A DNA stretch of 64,000 nt from Corticibacter populi (lineage in GTDB: Bacteria; Pseudomonadota; Gammaproteobacteria; Burkholderiales; Burkholderiaceae_C), in the NCBI RefSeq assembly GCF_004217315.1, contig NZ_SGWR01000005.1, positions 372,001 to 436,000 of the forward strand. The letters are read 5' to 3'. Within the stretch, counting starts at the first letter, position 1; each line of letters opens with the position of its first letter. The notes beneath the pieces were generated by a model that saw nothing but the letters and a program-made list of their open reading frames with translations, was not told where the DNA came from and did not search any database. Positions 27,715 to 35,715 of this stretch are shown here, in pieces. Position numbers and translations under genes: made by a program.

Positions 27715-28046
27715 GGGGTGTGATTATCGGGCACGGTTTGCACGTCGCTGCCAGGTGCGTATTCGACCTCTTGGCGGGCAGTCGGAGCATGTGGGGCATG
27801 TGAGCATGTAGAAATCATGCTTGGCTTCTGAGCGCCTGGTCAAAGCCTCGCCACGCAGCCGCATGGCTGTACCATGCCCTTCGGGTAGCATCTGGAAAAC
27901 CGCGCCCGCGGCGTTGCGAACCCTCGTCGGGCAACCAGCTCGGCTGCGTTTTGCGCCTTGCCGCCACGATTTCTCTGGCACAACGGCAAGCGTGTCGAGA
28001 CTTTGAACACGCTCTGAGAAAATGACAGCCCAATGGAATACGGCAA
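27715..28046. other. divergent promoter region between ABC-F and anmK
   Basis: A 332-bp non-coding gap. It contains the left copy of a 19-bp sequence found again at 35611, embedded here in a hairpin (27989-28013). No other clear signal. Confidence 0.5.
27989..28014. repeat. stem-loop repeat copy 1 (CGAGACTTTGAACACGCTC)
   Basis: The 19-bp sequence at 27996-28014 is identical to 35611-35629. Here AGCGTGT (27989-27995) pairs with ACACGCT (28007-28013) around the loop CGAGACTTTGA. Confidence 0.8.
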
Positions 28047-29225
28047 ATGGGATGGATGCGAATGGACGGCATGGCGGATCGGGATGGCTGTTACATCGGC
28101 CTGATGTCTGGCACTTCACTCGATGGCGTGGACGGCGTGCTGGTGCGCTTCGTGGCCGCCAGCGGCGGGCAGGAAGGACAGGGGGCGTTGCGGGTGCAGT
28201 GCCTCGCCCATGTGCATGGGCCTCTGGCGCCGGAACTGGTGGCCAGCCTGCGGCGCCTCAACCAGCCTGGCAATGATGAACTGCACACTGCAGCCGTGGC
28301 CGCCAATACGTTGGCGCAGACCTATGCCGAGGTTGTGCAGACCCTGTGCAGGGATGCCGGTGTTGCCGCCAGCGCGGTGCGCGCGATCGGTGCGCATGGG
28401 CAGACGGTGCGCCATCACCCTAATGCCGGGCAGGCCCGTGAGTGCTATACCATCCAGCTCAACAATCCGGCTTTGCTGGTGGAGCAGACGGGCATTGCCG
28501 TGGTGGCCGATTTCCGCCGCCGCGACATGGCCGCTGGTGGCCAGGGCGCGCCGTTGGTGCCGCCCTTTCATCGTGCCGTGTTCGGCACAGCAAAGCAGGG
28601 CATGGCGGTGCTCAACTTGGGCGGCATTGCCAACCTGAGTCTGCTGTTTGCCGATGGCCGCACCCAGGGCTTCGACAGCGGGCCCGCCAACACCCTGCTC
28701 GATGCCTGGTGCCAGCGGCACACCGGCCAGGCTTTTGATGCCGATGGCGACTGGGCTGCCGGAGGTGTGGTGGAGCCGGCCTTGCTGCAGGCCATGTTGG
28801 GTGATCCGTACTTTGCCGCAGCGGTGCCCAAGAGCACGGGGCTGGACCATTTCAACCTGGGCTGGCTCGAGGCACATCTGGCGCGCCTGCCGGCCCTCGA
28901 TCCGCGCGATGTCCAGGCCAGTCTGGCGGAACTGACGGCTGTTTCCTGTGCCCAGGCCCTGCGGCGCCACGGCAGCGAACTGGCCACACTGGGCGTATGT
29001 GGTGGCGGTGCCTACAACCGGCACCTGATGCGGCGTCTGCAACATCACCTGGGTGCGGATGTGCAGGTGCAGTCGACCGCGGACTGGGGGATTGCGCCCG
29101 ACCGGGTCGAGGCCATGGCTTTTGCCTGGCTGGCACGCCAATGCTTGCTGGGTCTGGCGGGCAATGAGCCGGGAGCCACGCATGCGCGCGGGGCGCGGGT
29201 GCTGGGCGCGATCTACCCCGTCTGA
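28047..29225 (+). CDS. anmK: anhydro-N-acetylmuramic acid kinase
   Basis: 392 residues. It phosphorylates 1,6-anhydro-MurNAc and opens its ring to give MurNAc-6-P, recycling cell-wall sugar in the cytoplasm. The AnmK signature CYIGLMSGTSLDGVD is at about 15-29; the ATP-binding LNLGGIANLSLL and GFDSGPANTLLDAW segments are present. The start is uncertain: ATGs at 28047, 28062 and 28071 all lie in frame without a clear ribosome site, and 28071 gives the shortest plausible form. Confidence 0.94.
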   Translation: MGWMRMDGMADRDGCYIGLMSGTSLDGVDGVLVRFVAASGGQEGQGALRVQCLAHVHGPLAPELVASLRRLNQPGNDELHTAAVAANTLAQTYAEVVQTLCRDAGVAASAVRAIGAHGQTVRHHPNAGQARECYTIQLNNPALLVEQTGIAVVADFRRRDMAAGGQGAPLVPPFHRAVFGTAKQGMAVLNLGGIANLSLLFADGRTQGFDSGPANTLLDAWCQRHTGQAFDADGDWAAGGVVEPALLQAMLGDPYFAAAVPKSTGLDHFNLGWLEAHLARLPALDPRDVQASLAELTAVSCAQALRRHGSELATLGVCGGGAYNRHLMRRLQHHLGADVQVQSTADWGIAPDRVEAMAFAWLARQCLLGLAGNEPGATHARGARVLGAIYPV

Positions 29226-29246
29226 GCAGGCGGGCCTGGCGAAGGC

Positions 29247-29978
29247 TCAAGCCGCCAGCAGCGGCGCGACCAGTCGGCCCACGTAAAAGGTCACGCCCAT
29301 GGCCAGCAGGCCACCGCCGACGTTGCGCACCAGCGCCGGCAGCATGGCCGCATTGCCAAGCTTTGCGGACGCCAGGCCGGTCACCGACAGCGCCATGGCA
29401 ACGGCCAGAACCGCAATCGGCAACCGTGGACCGGCCGGTGCCAGTGCCACGGCCAGCAGCGGCACCAGGGCGCCGATCGAGAACGACAGCGCGGAGGCCG
29501 CCGCGGCCTGCCATGGGTTGGTGTAGTGACCGGGCTTGATGCCCAATTCCATCTCCGCGTGGGCGGCCAAGGCGTTGTGGCGCGTCAGCTCGCAGGCCGC
29601 CTGCTGCGCGACCCCATGGCTCAGGCCCTTTTGCTCCAGCAGCGTGGCGAGCTCGGCCAGCTCCGCCTGTGGCAATGCGGCCAGTTCGTCCTTTTCCTGG
29701 GCGATGGCGGCCTTTTCGGTATCGCGCTGGGTGCTTACCGATACATATTCGCCCGCCGCCATCGATAGCGCGCCCGATACCAGCCCAGCAACGCCGGCCA
29801 CCAGCAGGGCCGACTGCGAGGTGCTTGCTCCGGCCACGCCCAGCACCAAGCCCGCCGTGGAGACGATGCCGTCGTTGGCTCCGAGCACACCGGCGCGCAG
29901 CCAGTTGAGGCGGTTGGAGATGCTGGCGGGATTCATGGCATCCGCAGCTTGTGCACGGGTCTGGGAGGAAGTGGCCAT
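29247..29978 (-). CDS. VIT-family (CCC1-like) metal transporter
   Basis: 243 residues from ATG 29978; an in-frame ATG at 30032 adds 18. VIT/CCC1 proteins move iron or manganese across membranes. The NWLRAGVLGANDGIVSTAGLVLGVAGA segment is the family's first helix region, with its conserved Asp, followed by MAAGEYVSVSTQRDTEKA (metal-binding helix region with Glu/Asp). Five hydrophobic segments in all: two in the first half, then three after the charged cytoplasmic segment at about 75-145. Convergent with anmK. Direction of transport cannot be told from sequence. Confidence 0.92.
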   Translation of the reverse strand: MATSSQTRAQAADAMNPASISNRLNWLRAGVLGANDGIVSTAGLVLGVAGASTSQSALLVAGVAGLVSGALSMAAGEYVSVSTQRDTEKAAIAQEKDELAALPQAELAELATLLEQKGLSHGVAQQAACELTRHNALAAHAEMELGIKPGHYTNPWQAAAASALSFSIGALVPLLAVALAPAGPRLPIAVLAVAMALSVTGLASAKLGNAAMLPALVRNVGGGLLAMGVTFYVGRLVAPLLAA

Positions 29979-30032
29979 GTCGAAGGTGCTTCTGGGAAGG
30001 GAATCGGCGGTGGTGTATGTGCTGTCTGGCAC

Positions 30033-30366
30033 CCAGGCGCCATCTTCGCATGGATCGCCTTGGCATGGCCACGGTCGCCTGCGTGTCCGAACAAGGGGTG
30101 CCGGCTATGTTGATATAAATGAATTTTGACGACAAAAAGGATGAATATTGGAAAAGATGCGATGAGATGGTTGCATTTGTCGACGATATTGGTGGTCTTG
30201 GACGTTCTGATGTGTTCTATATTCTTTTTTTTGATTTAAATAAGATTTTTTAGTCTTTTGAGTTTTGAGCCTGCAGTCTTAAATTCTTGCTGGTCATAGA
30301 CGGCAAGCTTCCTCGAACAAGGATTGGGGGCAGCGACCGTCGTTCATCGACACAGGAGATCACGAC
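30033..30366. other. AT-rich gap upstream of the sulfur nanocompartment operon
   Basis: 30110-30300 is strikingly AT-rich in an otherwise GC-rich window, with no protein-like reading frame. It is the only upstream control region for the rhodanese-cysE-XRE genes. A weak promoter candidate, TTGGAC (30198-30203) with TATTCT (30220-30225), lies in it. Confidence 0.5.
30198..30225 (+). promoter_or_regulatory. promoter candidate for the rhodanese-cysE-XRE genes
   Basis: TTGGAC and TATTCT spaced 16 bp, within the AT-rich gap, about 140 bp before the rhodanese start. Pattern match only. Confidence 0.35.
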
Positions 30367-30846
30367 ATGACTGAAGAGGTAGTGGAGAGCCGGCTGGCCG
30401 GAATTCTGGAAGAGCGGCTGGCAGAGGCCGAACGCGAGCAACTGGGCTATGCCGGCGGCGTTACGCCCCAGGAGGCCTGGTCGCTGGCGCAGGCGGGGGA
30501 TGCCGTGCTGGTGGATGTGCGGTCTGGCGAGGAGCTGGCCTTCGTCGGTCGCGTGCCCGGCAGTGTGCATGTGGCCTGGGCCACGGGCACCGCGTTGACG
30601 CGCAATCCGCGCTTCGTGCGCGAGCTGGAAGCCAAGCTGGCCTCGCATGGCGGCAAGGAGGCGGTGGCGCTGCTGCTGTGCCGTTCGGGCAAGCGTTCGG
30701 TGCTGGCCGCCAAGGCGGCGACCCAGGCCGGATTCACCCATGTGTTCAATGTGCTCGAGGGTTTCGAGGGCGAGATCGATGCCAGCGGCCAGCGCGGTCA
30801 CGGCGACGGCTGGCGCTTTCACGGCCTGCCCTGGATACAGGACTGA
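30367..30846 (+). CDS. rhodanese-domain sulfurtransferase
   Basis: 159 residues, a single rhodanese domain (about 28-155) with an extra N-terminal helix. The active-site loop CRSGKRS carries the catalytic Cys that receives sulfane sulfur, and the LVDVRSGEELAFVGRVPGSVHV entry is typical. ATG 30367 is preceded by CAGGAGATCACG, a good ribosome site. It is the first gene of the sulfur compartment locus, 66 bp before the serine acetyltransferase gene. It probably passes sulfur to or from the cysteine desulfurase encoded downstream, or handles sulfide. Rhodaneses are frequent neighbours of family 2A encapsulins. Confidence 0.92.
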   Translation: MTEEVVESRLAGILEERLAEAEREQLGYAGGVTPQEAWSLAQAGDAVLVDVRSGEELAFVGRVPGSVHVAWATGTALTRNPRFVRELEAKLASHGGKEAVALLLCRSGKRSVLAAKAATQAGFTHVFNVLEGFEGEIDASGQRGHGDGWRFHGLPWIQD

Positions 30847-30912
30847 AGACGGGGCCTGCCCAGCCGCGCCGATCGGCGCGGCTGGCTTTCGTCTCCGCAT
30901 GAAAAGAAAAAC

Positions 30913-31833
30913 ATGGCGAACTACGATATCCAGGCCATCGTCCAGGCACTGCACCAGGTGCGCGACGATTGGCGCGATTCCCAGAGTCGGGTGAGGGACC
31001 CGTCCGCGCGCGAGCTGCCATCGCCCGAGGCGGTGCGTCACATCATCGAGCAGCTCAAGGGCGCGCTGTTTCCGATGCGGCTGGGCCCGGAGGACCTGCA
31101 CCACGAGAATGAGGATTACTACGTCGGTTACACGCTGGGCGCGGCGCTGCATTCGCTGCAGCGCCAGGCACGGCTGGAACTGGCGTTCAATGCCCGCAAC
31201 GGCGAGGCGGATGCCCAGGCCATCAGCGACCGTGCCGGTGCAGCAGTGGGCGCGCTGGCGGCGCAGCTACCGGCCATCCGGCGCTTGCTCGACAGCGACG
31301 TGGTGGCCGCCTTCAAGGGGGATCCGGCGGCACTGAGCGTCGACGAGATTTTGCTGTCCTATCCGGGCATCCAGGCGATCATTCACCATCGCGTGGCGCA
31401 CGTGCTCTATCAGCACGGCCTGCGCCTGTTGGCGCGGCTGATCGCCGAGCAGGCCCACAGCCGCACCGGCATCGACATCCATCCCGGCGCGGAGATCGGC
31501 GCCGGCTTCTTCATCGACCATGGCACTGGCGTCGTCATCGGCGAGACTGCACGCATCGGCGAGAACGTGCGCATCTATCAGGCCGTCACGCTCGGCGCCA
31601 AGCGCTTCGCCACCGACGAGGCCGGCAATCTGCGCAAGGGGGAACCGCGCCATCCCATCGTCGAGGACGGGGTGGTGATCTATGCCGGGGCGACGATTCT
31701 CGGCCGCGTGACGCTGGGCAAGGGCGCCGTGATCGGCGGCAACGTCTGGGTTACCGAGAGTGTTCCGGCCGGCGGCAGTGTGTCGCAGGCCAGCCTGCGC
31801 CGGGAACAGCGCGACGAACCTGGATCCAGCTGA
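30913..31833 (+). CDS. cysE: serine O-acetyltransferase (CysE/EpsC type)
   Basis: 306 residues. It makes O-acetylserine, the carbon acceptor for sulfide in cysteine synthesis. An N-terminal alpha-helical domain (about 1-180) precedes left-handed beta-helix hexapeptide repeats (IDIHPGAEIGAGFFIDHGTGVVIGE..., then GENVRIYQAVTLGA). The His in IDHGTGV is the catalytic base region. The C-terminal tail is short and polar. It lies between the rhodanese and the XRE regulator, 17 bp before the latter. A chromosomal duplicate of cysE dedicated to the compartment is likely; the housekeeping copy would be elsewhere. Confidence 0.94.
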   Translation: MANYDIQAIVQALHQVRDDWRDSQSRVRDPSARELPSPEAVRHIIEQLKGALFPMRLGPEDLHHENEDYYVGYTLGAALHSLQRQARLELAFNARNGEADAQAISDRAGAAVGALAAQLPAIRRLLDSDVVAAFKGDPAALSVDEILLSYPGIQAIIHHRVAHVLYQHGLRLLARLIAEQAHSRTGIDIHPGAEIGAGFFIDHGTGVVIGETARIGENVRIYQAVTLGAKRFATDEAGNLRKGEPRHPIVEDGVVIYAGATILGRVTLGKGAVIGGNVWVTESVPAGGSVSQASLRREQRDEPGSS

Positions 31834-31850
31834 CAGCACCCGTACAAAGG

Positions 31851-32234
31851 ATGAGCATGACCTCTGCAAGCCTCTCTCCCCCGCTGTCTTTTGCCGTCAA
31901 GCAAGGGCAGGCCCGAGCCGATGCCAGCACGGGCCTGAAGGCACTTCTCGTGGAAAACCTCGGCATCGCGGTGCGCCAGCTGCGCGAGAAGCAGGGCTGG
32001 TCCCAGGAGGAACTGGCCGAGCGCTCGGGCCTCAACCGCTCCTACGTCGGGGAAGTCGAGCGTGGCCGTGTCGTGGCTTCGGTCGTGACGGCGCAGAAGA
32101 TCGCGCAGGCGCTCGATGTCAGCGTCGTCGATCTGTTTGCGCAGTGCGAGACCATTGCACGTCTGCGCGCCAGGCCTTCCGCGCCGCCGGCGCTGCGGCC
32201 TTCATCCTTGCCGGACGAAGATGGCAGACGCTGA
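31851..32234 (+). CDS. XRE-family HTH regulator of the sulfur compartment locus
   Basis: 127 residues. A Cro/CI-type HTH spans about 36-95 (NLGIAVRQLREKQGWSQEELAERSGLNRSYVGEVERG), with unstructured, Pro-rich tails. No effector domain is visible. It may start at the first or third codon (MSM). It is tightly spaced after cysE and 256 bp before the encapsulin gene, so it probably controls the shell/cargo promoter in that gap. Its ligand is unknown. Confidence 0.88.
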   Translation: MSMTSASLSPPLSFAVKQGQARADASTGLKALLVENLGIAVRQLREKQGWSQEELAERSGLNRSYVGEVERGRVVASVVTAQKIAQALDVSVVDLFAQCETIARLRARPSAPPALRPSSLPDEDGRR

Positions 32235-32269
32235 CGGGGGGGACTGGCATTGCGTGCTTCATGCGATGG

Positions 32270-32330
32270 CCATGAATAACCCCTATGAATATGACTAATC
32301 GGTATAAACATATTTCTTTTGGCAATGTTT
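32270..32330 (+). promoter_or_regulatory. AT-rich control region before the encapsulin gene
   Basis: An AT-rich island (ATGAATAACCCCTATGAATA...GGTATAAACATATTTC) with TATAAA at 32303-32308, between the XRE gene and the shell gene. The layout resembles LysR-type (CysB-like) sulfur promoters with poor -35 elements. No experiment-level assignment is possible. Confidence 0.35.
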
Positions 32331-32429
32331 TGGTGGTGATAGCCGGTTGAGCGGTGCAGAGCCAGTCGGGACACTATCGCTGTTCGGGTGATCGAGCCGA
32401 TGGCCTTCAATGGCTTTCATCCTGATCCG

Positions 32430-32468
32430 CCTTTTTCTTTTCCTCTTCCTTTTCCCTTTCCTTCTTCT
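32430..32468 (+). other. 39-nt uninterrupted pyrimidine tract
   Basis: Positions 32430-32468 contain only C and T, ending 22 bp before the encapsulin ATG. It lies in the untranslated leader; the alternative ATG at 32410 would translate it as a Phe/Leu run, which I reject. Confidence 0.9.
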
Positions 32469-32490
32469 GAATCAACCGGAGAGCACTGCC

Positions 32491-33429
32491 ATGAGCGCAA
32501 CCGTTGGCGGCACCACCGCCCTTGGCGACAACGCCGCAAGACAACTGGCCAACGCCACCAAGACCGCCCCGCAACTGGCCACCATCACGCCGCGGTGGCT
32601 GACGCACCTGCTGCAGTGGGTGCCGGTCGAGGCGGGCATCTATCGGGTCAACCAGGTCAAGAACCCCGAGAACATCAAGGTCACCTGCACTGCCAAGGAG
32701 CACGAGAACCAGCTGCCGCGCACCTATGTCGACTACGACGAAAAGCCGCGCGAGTACTTCCTCAACGCCGTCTCCACCGTGCTGGATGTGCACACTCGCA
32801 TCTCCGACCTCTACAGCAGCCCGCACGACCAGATCAAGGAGCAATTGCGTCTGACGATCGAGACGATCAAGGAAAATCAGGAAAGCGAACTGATCAACAA
32901 CCCCGACTATGGCCTGCTGGCACAGGTGACGGACGAGCAGCGCATCTTCCCGCTCTCGGGCGCACCGACGCCGGACGACCTCGATGAGTTGCTGACCAAG
33001 GTCTGGAAGGAACCGGCCTTTTTCCTGGCCCACCCGCTGGCGATTGCCGCCTTCGGCCGCGAGGCCACGCGCCGCGGCACGCCGCCGCCGACGGTGAGCC
33101 TGTTCGGTTCGCAGTTCATCACCTGGCGCGGCATTCCGCTGATCCCGTCGGACAAGGTGCCGGTGGCCGACGGCAAGAGCAAGATCCTGCTGCTGCGCGT
33201 GGGCGATCGCCGCCAGGGCGTGGTGGGGCTGTTCCAGCCGGGGCTGCCGGGCGAGCAAAGCCCGGGCCTGTCGGTGCGTTTCATGGGCATCAACAACCAC
33301 GCCATCGCGTCTTATCTGATCTCGCTGTACTGCTCGCTGGCCGTGCTCACGCCCGATGCGCTGGCCGTGCTCGACGACGTCGAGATCAACAGGTACCACG
33401 ACTATTCCGTGCTCGACACCTACAAGTAA
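32491..33429 (+). CDS. srpI: family 2A (SrpI-type) encapsulin shell protein
   Basis: 312 residues from ATG 32491 (GGAG 12 nt upstream). It matches the SrpI/family 2A encapsulins, which have the HK97 phage capsid fold and self-assemble into protein cages. Cues: PRWLTHLLQWVPVEAGIYRVNQV near the N-terminus, the VDYDEKPREYFLNAVSTVLDVHTRISDLYSSPHDQIKEQLRLTIE E-loop/helix region (about 80-125), and the C-terminal SYLISLYCSLAVLTPDALAVLDDVEINRYHDYSVLDTYK tail. There is no N-terminal cargo-enzyme fusion. It is directly followed, 15 bp later, by the cysteine desulfurase, the established cargo class of this family. It acts as a cytoplasmic compartment handling sulfur. Confidence 0.93.
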   Translation: MSATVGGTTALGDNAARQLANATKTAPQLATITPRWLTHLLQWVPVEAGIYRVNQVKNPENIKVTCTAKEHENQLPRTYVDYDEKPREYFLNAVSTVLDVHTRISDLYSSPHDQIKEQLRLTIETIKENQESELINNPDYGLLAQVTDEQRIFPLSGAPTPDDLDELLTKVWKEPAFFLAHPLAIAAFGREATRRGTPPPTVSLFGSQFITWRGIPLIPSDKVPVADGKSKILLLRVGDRRQGVVGLFQPGLPGEQSPGLSVRFMGINNHAIASYLISLYCSLAVLTPDALAVLDDVEINRYHDYSVLDTYK

Positions 33430-33444
33430 CCGGGGGGAAGTGTC

Positions 33445-35586
33445 TTGACTTCTACCGCAACCTCCAAACCAGCCGGGGCTGGCAGCGCGGATGCGCGCGA
33501 CGCCGCAGCGCTCCCGCAGGCACCGGAGACGCCGATCGATCCGACTGCGTTGGCGCAGTTGGCCACGGCGTTCTTCCGGGCCCTGCCGGGGGAGGCCGGG
33601 TCGCCGGCCGGCCTGCAGTCGGCCAGCGGCGGCGCGGGCGTCACGCCGCTGACGGTGCCGGCCAGCGCAGGTACCGTCAGCAACGAGCTGCCGTTCGGCA
33701 AACAGCCCCAGGCCAATCTGGCGCCGGGCGGCTCGCCGCTGGCCAGCCCGTCCGGTACCTCGCCGAATGTGCCTGGCACGCCAATCCCGCAGGGACAGGT
33801 GCCGGGGGCCAATTTCATCCCCTCTTCGCATGCGCAGGTGCTGTCGCTGGGCAATCGCGCCGGCGTGGCCTTGCCGCATGCGCAGGCCGGCAATGGCGTG
33901 CCGGACAAGGCCTATACCAGCCTGCCGGCCTACGAGCCCAAGCTCGGCGGCATCACCGCCGGTGTGCCAGAGGCGCATGCGGGCACCGGCGCGGCCGCGG
34001 CCCAGCACCCTGCCGGCGGCGCCGCGCCGTTCTACTTTTCCGGCGATGACTATGGTGTGCCGTCGCCCGGCGGCGCCGGCACGGACGCGCCTGCGGCGCC
34101 CGCCGCAGGCGGGTTCGGGCTGGACGCGTTGAGCCGCCAGGCCATTGCGGCGCTCAATGGGCAGGGCCAGCAGGCCGTGCCCTCGGTGCCGTCGAACCTG
34201 CCAGGCGCGGACAGCGCGTCGGCGAGTGCCGCGCCGGCTGGTGCGCCGCAGTACTATTTCGTCGATTCGGTGGTGTTGCCCAGTGGCTATGTGACGCCGG
34301 CCAAGCCCCACCCCCACGGCGGGGCGCAGGCGGTGCCACAGGCCGAGCGGGGCCACCGCCCGGCATTCGACGTCAACGCCGTGCGGAGGGATTTTCCGAT
34401 CCTCTCCGAACGTGTCAACGGCAAGCAACTGGTGTGGCTGGACAACGCCGCCACCACGCACAAGCCGCGCCAGGTGATCGAGCGCATCTCGCACTTCTAC
34501 GAGCACGAGAACTCGAACATCCACCGCGCCGCGCATGAGCTGGCGGCGCGCGCCACCGACGCCTACGAGCACGCCCGCGAGGTCGTGCGGCGCTTCATCA
34601 ACGCGCCCGACGTCAACGAGGTGATCTTCCTGCGCGGTACCACCGAGGCCATCAACCTGGTGGCCAAGGCCTGGGGCGGCCAGCACGTGGGCGAGGGCGA
34701 CGAGATCATCGTCAGCCACCTGGAGCACCACGCCAACATCGTGCCGTGGCAGCAACTGGCGCAGGCCAAGGGTGCCAAGCTGCGCGTGATTCCGGTCGAT
34801 GACCAGGGCCAGGTGCGGCTGGACGAGTACCAGAAGCTGATCAACGACCGCACCAAGATCGTCTCGGTCGCGCATGTCTCCAACACGCTGGGCACGGTGG
34901 TTCCGGTCAAGCAGATCGTCGAGATCGCCAAGCGCCGCGGCATCACCACGGTGATCGATGGCGCGCAGTCGATCGCGCATACGCCGGTCGACGTGCAGGA
35001 CTTCGGTGCCGATTTCTTCGTGTTCTCCGGGCACAAGATCTTTGGCCCGACCGGCATCGGCGTGCTGTGGGGCCGCCGTGCGGTGCTCGAAGACACACCG
35101 CCCTGGCAGGGGGGCGGCAACATGATTGCCGACGTGACTTTCGAGAAAACGGTGTTCCAGCCGCTGCCCAACACCTTCGAGGCCGGCACCGGCAACATCG
35201 CCGATGCGGTGGGCTTGGGAGCGGCACTGGAGTATGTCGAGCGCCTGGGCATCGAGAACATCAGCCAGTACGAGCATTCGCTGGTCGATTACGGCATGGC
35301 GCAACTGGGTGCCATTCCCGGCCTGCGGCTGATCGGCACGGTGCCTGGCAAGGCCAGCGTGCTGTCTTTCGTGCTCGATGGCTACAGCACCGATGAAGTT
35401 GGCCAGGTGCTCAACAGCGAAGGCATTGCGGTGCGCACCGGCCACCACTGCGCCCAGCCGATCCTGCGCCGCTTTGGCGTGGAGACGGCGGTGCGGCCCT
35501 CGCTGGCGTTCTACAACACCTTTGGTGAGATCGACCAACTGGTGGCCATCATCCGCCGGCTGGCATCGCAGCGGCGCAGCGGCTGA
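33445..35586 (+). CDS. SufS-type cysteine desulfurase with long disordered cargo-loading N-terminus
   Basis: 713 residues from a TTG start (33445) with GGGGGGAAG upstream. Residues 1-305 are Ala/Pro/Gly-rich and without fold-like pattern, but carry aromatic islands: FYFSGDDYG (196-204), YYFVDSVVLPSGY (270-282) and AYEPKLGG (162-169). Residues 306-713 are a complete class II desulfurase: aldimine Lys at about 531 (FSGHKIFG), PLP-binding Asp at about 505 (VIDGAQS) and catalytic Cys at about 669 (TGHHCAQP). It removes sulfur from cysteine to form a persulfide and alanine. The extension matches the known encapsulation region of family 2A cargo enzymes. Confidence 0.94.
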   Translation: MTSTATSKPAGAGSADARDAAALPQAPETPIDPTALAQLATAFFRALPGEAGSPAGLQSASGGAGVTPLTVPASAGTVSNELPFGKQPQANLAPGGSPLASPSGTSPNVPGTPIPQGQVPGANFIPSSHAQVLSLGNRAGVALPHAQAGNGVPDKAYTSLPAYEPKLGGITAGVPEAHAGTGAAAAQHPAGGAAPFYFSGDDYGVPSPGGAGTDAPAAPAAGGFGLDALSRQAIAALNGQGQQAVPSVPSNLPGADSASASAAPAGAPQYYFVDSVVLPSGYVTPAKPHPHGGAQAVPQAERGHRPAFDVNAVRRDFPILSERVNGKQLVWLDNAATTHKPRQVIERISHFYEHENSNIHRAAHELAARATDAYEHAREVVRRFINAPDVNEVIFLRGTTEAINLVAKAWGGQHVGEGDEIIVSHLEHHANIVPWQQLAQAKGAKLRVIPVDDQGQVRLDEYQKLINDRTKIVSVAHVSNTLGTVVPVKQIVEIAKRRGITTVIDGAQSIAHTPVDVQDFGADFFVFSGHKIFGPTGIGVLWGRRAVLEDTPPWQGGGNMIADVTFEKTVFQPLPNTFEAGTGNIADAVGLGAALEYVERLGIENISQYEHSLVDYGMAQLGAIPGLRLIGTVPGKASVLSFVLDGYSTDEVGQVLNSEGIAVRTGHHCAQPILRRFGVETAVRPSLAFYNTFGEIDQLVAIIRRLASQRRSG

Positions 35587-35610
35587 AGCCATTGCGCATC
35601 GGGTGCGTGG

Positions 35611-35629
35611 CGAGACTTTGAACACGCTC
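35611..35629. repeat. stem-loop repeat copy 2 (CGAGACTTTGAACACGCTC)
   Basis: Identical over 19 bp to 27996-28014. The left arm differs (GGGTGCGTGG) but a partial hairpin can still form, GCGTG/CACGC with an outer GG/CC extension. Located 25 bp after the desulfurase stop. Confidence 0.8.
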
Positions 35630-35668
35630 CCGGCGCGCTCGCCCGGCCGGTGACGCAAAGGTGGCGGG

Positions 35669-35693
35669 AAAGCGGGCGAAAGCCCGCTTTTTT
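35669..35693 (+). terminator. rho-independent terminator of the encapsulin operon
   Basis: AAAGCGGGC (35669-35677), GAAA loop, GCCCGCTTT (35682-35690) and a T-run, 83 bp after the desulfurase stop codon. It marks the end of the encapsulin-cargo unit and converges on the LysR gene. Confidence 0.92.
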
Positions 35694-35715
35694 CACGAGA
35701 GACGCGCCCTGGGTG

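Noticed and set aside
32410-32490. 27-residue hydrophobic N-terminal extension of the encapsulin (MAFILIRLFLF...)
   Set aside because: It is translated from the pyrimidine tract and would look like a signal peptide, but shell proteins are cytoplasmic and the ATG at 32491 has a ribosome site and family-like start.
32407-35658. 1083-codon open frame on the minus strand across the encapsulin and desulfurase genes
   Set aside because: Shadow of two well-supported sense genes; no start signal, Arg/His-rich content without fold patterns.
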